Positions 61,773 through 64,000 of a DNA stretch of 64,000 nucleotides are shown here, one piece after another; the first letter of the stretch is position 1, and the number at the start of each line of letters is the position of its first letter. The stretch is taken from NCBI RefSeq assembly GCF_009912395.1, contig NZ_WNDO01000016.1:1-64000 (forward strand), read 5' to 3'. The stretch comes from Luteibacter sp. (GTDB lineage: Bacteria > Pseudomonadota > Gammaproteobacteria > Xanthomonadales > Rhodanobacteraceae). A model generated the notes under the pieces. The model was not told the origin of the DNA and made no database searches. It was given only the letters and a program-made list of their open reading frames with translations. The translations under genes and the position numbers were made by a program.

Positions 61773-62389
61773 GCGTGCAGGAAACCCAGTTCGACCAGTT
61801 CCTTCCGCAACTGCGCGGGCGAATGGAAATGGATGCCATGGATGCCCAGGGCCTCGGCGGCGTCGACGTTGACCTTGTTGTCGTCGATGAACACCGCCCT
61901 TTTCGGATCGATGTCGTAGCGCTCAAGCAAGGTCTCGTAGAGCTTCGGATCCGGCTTGATCATCTTCTCGTCACCGGAAACCACGATGCCGTCGAACCAG
62001 TCGAAGAATTCGTAGCGATCGCGCGCGTACGGGAAGGTCTCGTGCGACCAGTTGGTCAGCCCATAAAGCGGATGCCCTGCGTTTTTCAGGTCGTGCAGGA
62101 TGGTGATGCTGTCGTCGATGGGCCCCTTGAGGGTTTCGGGCCAGCGTTCGTGGTACGCGGCGATCAGGTCGGCATGCTGGGGGTGCTGCGACGTAAGCAG
62201 ACCCACTGCCTCGGCCCACGGACGCCCCTTGTCCTGCTGGAGGTTCCACTCGGTGGTGGTGACTTCGGACAGGAAGCGCTCCATGCCCTCCTCGTCGTCA
62301 CCGAAGAGCTTTCGATAAAGATGGCGCGGATTCCAGTCGACGAGCACGCCGCCGAAATCGAAGATGACCACATCGCGTTTGGAATGCAT
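61769..62389 (-). CDS. HAD-family hydrolase
   Basis: A 206-residue HAD-IA phosphatase (YihX-like). Motif I VIFDFGGVLVDWN, motif II LTNWS, the Lys in EKMIKPDPKLYE and motif III FIDDNKVNVDAA. The second acid of motif I is replaced by Gly, as in relatives that act on sugar phosphates. It overlaps the DeoR gene, which suggests a sugar phosphate pathway. Confidence 0.88.
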   Translation of the reverse strand: MHSKRDVVIFDFGGVLVDWNPRHLYRKLFGDDEEGMERFLSEVTTTEWNLQQDKGRPWAEAVGLLTSQHPQHADLIAAYHERWPETLKGPIDDSITILHDLKNAGHPLYGLTNWSHETFPYARDRYEFFDWFDGIVVSGDEKMIKPDPKLYETLLERYDIDPKRAVFIDDNKVNVDAAEALGIHGIHFHSPAQLRKELVELGFLHA

Positions 62390-62404
62390 GGAAGGAACTC
62401 CGGA

Positions 62405-63526
62405 TCAGCGGCGCGCGATCGACGCGCAAAGGGATACGACGACAAGCAATACGGCCACGCCGAACAAGGCGATGGGCAGGCTGCTCACATGGGCGACGAA
62501 ACCGATGGCGGCCGGACCGGCGAGCATACCCGCGTAGCCCAGCGAGGTGACGGTGGCGATCGCGATGCCCGGCGAGGTGCCCTTCTGGCGGCCCGCCGCG
62601 CTGAACAGCACCGGCACGATGTTCGACGCACCCAGGCCGACGAGGACGAAACCGACAAGCGCCGCGGCGCCCCAGGGCACCGTCGTCACGATGACGAAGC
62701 CCGCGGCGGCCAACGCACTGCCCAGGCGAACGATGGTCACGGGACCCAGCGCCGACGTGATGCGGTCGCCCAGCAACCGGCCCAGCGCCATCGCCACCGA
62801 GAACGCGGCATAGCCCAGGCCCGCCGTCGAGGCATCGAAACCGCGTGAGAAACGCAGGAAGACCGCGCTCCAGTCCAGCATCGAACCCTCGGCCAGGAAG
62901 GTCACCAGGCAGAGGAAACCCAGCAGGAAAACCGCGCCGCCCGGCATGCGGAAGCCTTCGTGGCGCACTGCCTCGTCGTCCTCGTGGCGCACGATGAAAT
63001 GCCGCCATTGGGTCAGCACGATCAGCAACAGCAACGCGGACACGGCCAGGGCGCTACCCGTGAGCGGCGCACCCGCCTTCAACAGCGCGGCCATGCCCGC
63101 CGAGCCGGCGAGGCCGCCGACACTGAACAGGCCGTGGAAGCCCGACATCATGGGCTTGCCCTGCACCTTCTCGACATCGACGGCATGCGCGTTCATCGCG
63201 ACATCGACCAGGCCTAGCGATGCGCCAAAGAACAGCAGCGCGGCACCCAGCCACCACACATCCGGCGCGAGCGTGAGCAAGGGCAACGCGATGCAGAGCA
63301 GGAGTCCGCTGACGCCGATCACGTCGCGATTGCCGAAGCGATGGGTCAAGAACCCTGCGAGGGGCATGGCGACGGTGGCACCGCAACCCATGCAGAGCAG
63401 CACCAGGCCGAGGACACCGTCATCGAGACCGAGCCGGGCTTTCGCGTAGGGAACCATCGGGGCCCAGCTGGCCATGCCGATGCCGGACAGCAGGAAGATA
63501 AGGCGGGTGGCACGTACGGGATTCAT
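62405..63526 (-). CDS. MFS transporter (YbjJ-like)
   Basis: A 373-residue transporter with about 12 membrane helices. N-terminal MNPVRATRLIFLLSGIGMASWAPMVPYAKARLGLDDGVLGLVLL; inter-helix LAGFLTHRFGNRD-type loop and a cytoplasmic centre with RHEDDEAVRHEGFRMP. Substrate unknown. From the ATG at 63526 with no clear ribosome site. It precedes the HAD and DeoR genes on the same strand by 15 bases and they form one cluster. Confidence 0.88.
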   Translation of the reverse strand: MNPVRATRLIFLLSGIGMASWAPMVPYAKARLGLDDGVLGLVLLCMGCGATVAMPLAGFLTHRFGNRDVIGVSGLLLCIALPLLTLAPDVWWLGAALLFFGASLGLVDVAMNAHAVDVEKVQGKPMMSGFHGLFSVGGLAGSAGMAALLKAGAPLTGSALAVSALLLLIVLTQWRHFIVRHEDDEAVRHEGFRMPGGAVFLLGFLCLVTFLAEGSMLDWSAVFLRFSRGFDASTAGLGYAAFSVAMALGRLLGDRITSALGPVTIVRLGSALAAAGFVIVTTVPWGAAALVGFVLVGLGASNIVPVLFSAAGRQKGTSPGIAIATVTSLGYAGMLAGPAAIGFVAHVSSLPIALFGVAVLLVVVSLCASIARR

Positions 63527-63625
63527 GCGGGGAAAGGCATCACAGCGGCAAAGAATACGCATCAATGTATGCAATCGTGCATAAACGTGCAATACCGGGT
63601 GCGATCTTTTTCAACGGATGGCCTA

Positions 63626-63660
63626 TTGCATCCCCGTACGCGGCTGTGTACAAATGTACG
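63626..63660 (+). promoter_or_regulatory. lexA2-type promoter with LexA operator
   Basis: The palindrome TGTACAAATGTACG (63647-63660) matches the operator described for Xanthomonas LexA2 (TGTAC-N4-GTACA) except the last base. It overlaps a -10 box TACAAA (63649-63654) paired with TTGCAT (63626-63631) at 17 bases. Transcription would start at about the ATG (63662), giving a leaderless message. Confidence 0.75.
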
Positions 63661-63661
63661 C

Positions 63662-64000
63662 ATGCCGACACCAAACCTCACCGAGCGCCAGCAGCGCACC
63701 CTCGCCTTCCTGCATGAGTACATGCAGGCCCAGGGTCTGCCGCCCACCCTGCGCGAGATCGCCGATGCCCTGGGCTTTCCCAGCCACAGCTCGGCGCAGG
63801 CCTGTGTGGAGTCGCTCGTCCGCAAGGGCGTGCTCGAGCGCTCGCCCCAGCATCGCGGCCTCCGCCTGCCCGCCGGCAACGCGGCGGCCATGCGCGCGGC
63901 GCTGGGCAACGAACTCCCCTTGATCGGTCGCGTCGCCGCCGGCTCGCCCATCCTCGCCGAGGAAAACATCGAGTCGCAGGTGGACATCGACCCCGCCCTC
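63662..64000 (+). CDS. lexA: LexA repressor, LexA2-type (partial, runs off the window)
   Basis: The first 113 residues of the SOS repressor. DNA-binding winged helix (about 1-68: LTERQQRTLAFLHEYMQ, TLREIADALGFPSHSSAQACVESLVRKGVLERS) and the start of the S24 protease domain with the self-cleavage Ala-Gly in VAAGSP. Its own operator overlaps the promoter. In xanthomonads the lexA2 gene leads an imuA-imuB-dnaE2 mutagenesis cassette; the genes beyond the window edge could be those. No ribosome site is seen, in line with a leaderless start. Confidence 0.92.
   Translation, partial: MPTPNLTERQQRTLAFLHEYMQAQGLPPTLREIADALGFPSHSSAQACVESLVRKGVLERSPQHRGLRLPAGNAAAMRAALGNELPLIGRVAAGSPILAEENIESQVDIDPAL

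Overview
The window looks like a chromosomal segment of a GC-rich gammaproteobacterium of the order Lysobacterales (Xanthomonadales), most likely Rhodanobacteraceae close to Luteibacter or Dyella. The clues are the lexA2-type operator, a remnant of an effector with the Xanthomonas-type T4SS recognition domain, the rpoE-rseA-degP-lepA-lepB-rnc-era-recO housekeeping block, S-methylthioinosine phosphorylase beside an HPRT-like enzyme, and many copies of one short palindromic repeat. Species-level assignment is inference; there is no rRNA gene to check.

Left end (1-2750): the 5' part of an IS3-family orfA abuts the C-terminal remnant of a probable X-T4SS effector. About 1 kb of apparently non-coding, inverted-repeat-bearing DNA and two small genes of unknown role follow. 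This is the only clearly accessory stretch.

Envelope, biofilm and signalling (2755-25290): a low-molecular-weight protein tyrosine phosphatase; a two-gene cluster of unknowns; an OmpR/EnvZ-type two-component pair; and a poly-beta-1,6-GlcNAc (PNAG) locus with the unusual order pgaC1-pgaD1-pgaA-pgaB-pgaC2-pgaD2, in which the synthase pair is duplicated and two leaders are rich in GGA motifs. Then come an EgtB-EgtD ergothioneine fusion with a DUF427 gene, two NAD(P)-binding-fold proteins, a membrane diguanylate cyclase with an intact inhibitory site, a secreted vWA protein with an ECF sigma factor and a putative anti-sigma factor, a YigZ/IMPACT protein and an ABC exporter. The cyclase could feed the c-di-GMP that PgaCD-type synthases need (known in E. 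coli, inferred here).

Middle (25369-38507): a periplasmic molybdopterin-fold protein, cutC, a Tat-type glycosylasparaginase, three orphan minor pilins, a cold-shock protein, purine/MTA salvage (mtnP, hpt), nagZ, a CYTH protein, rlmD, a YdbL-type lipoprotein with a YdbH/AsmA-like protein (probable intermembrane lipid bridge), a receiver-HPt protein, recO and era.

Housekeeping and stress (38504-48570): rnc, a DUF4845 gene, lepB, lepA, degP/mucD, rseA and rpoE, all on the minus strand with a good sigma-E-like promoter before rpoE. A GGDEF-EAL protein follows, co-transcribed with a small protein of unknown function.

Right part (48727-64000): a fadB-type beta-oxidation protein, DUF2058, slyX, ugd, an FKBP isomerase, a CPA2 antiporter, and a tandemly duplicated tRNA-Ala/Glu/Asp triplet with duplicated terminators. 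Then come a DUF1249 gene, the divergent ppsR/ppsA pair, a DeoR-type regulator with a HAD hydrolase and an MFS transporter, and finally the 5' end of a lexA2-type repressor whose promoter carries its own operator. Palindromic repeats recur in intergenic spaces; in two places they supply the stop codon of the neighbouring gene. There is no CRISPR array, prophage or complete mobile element.
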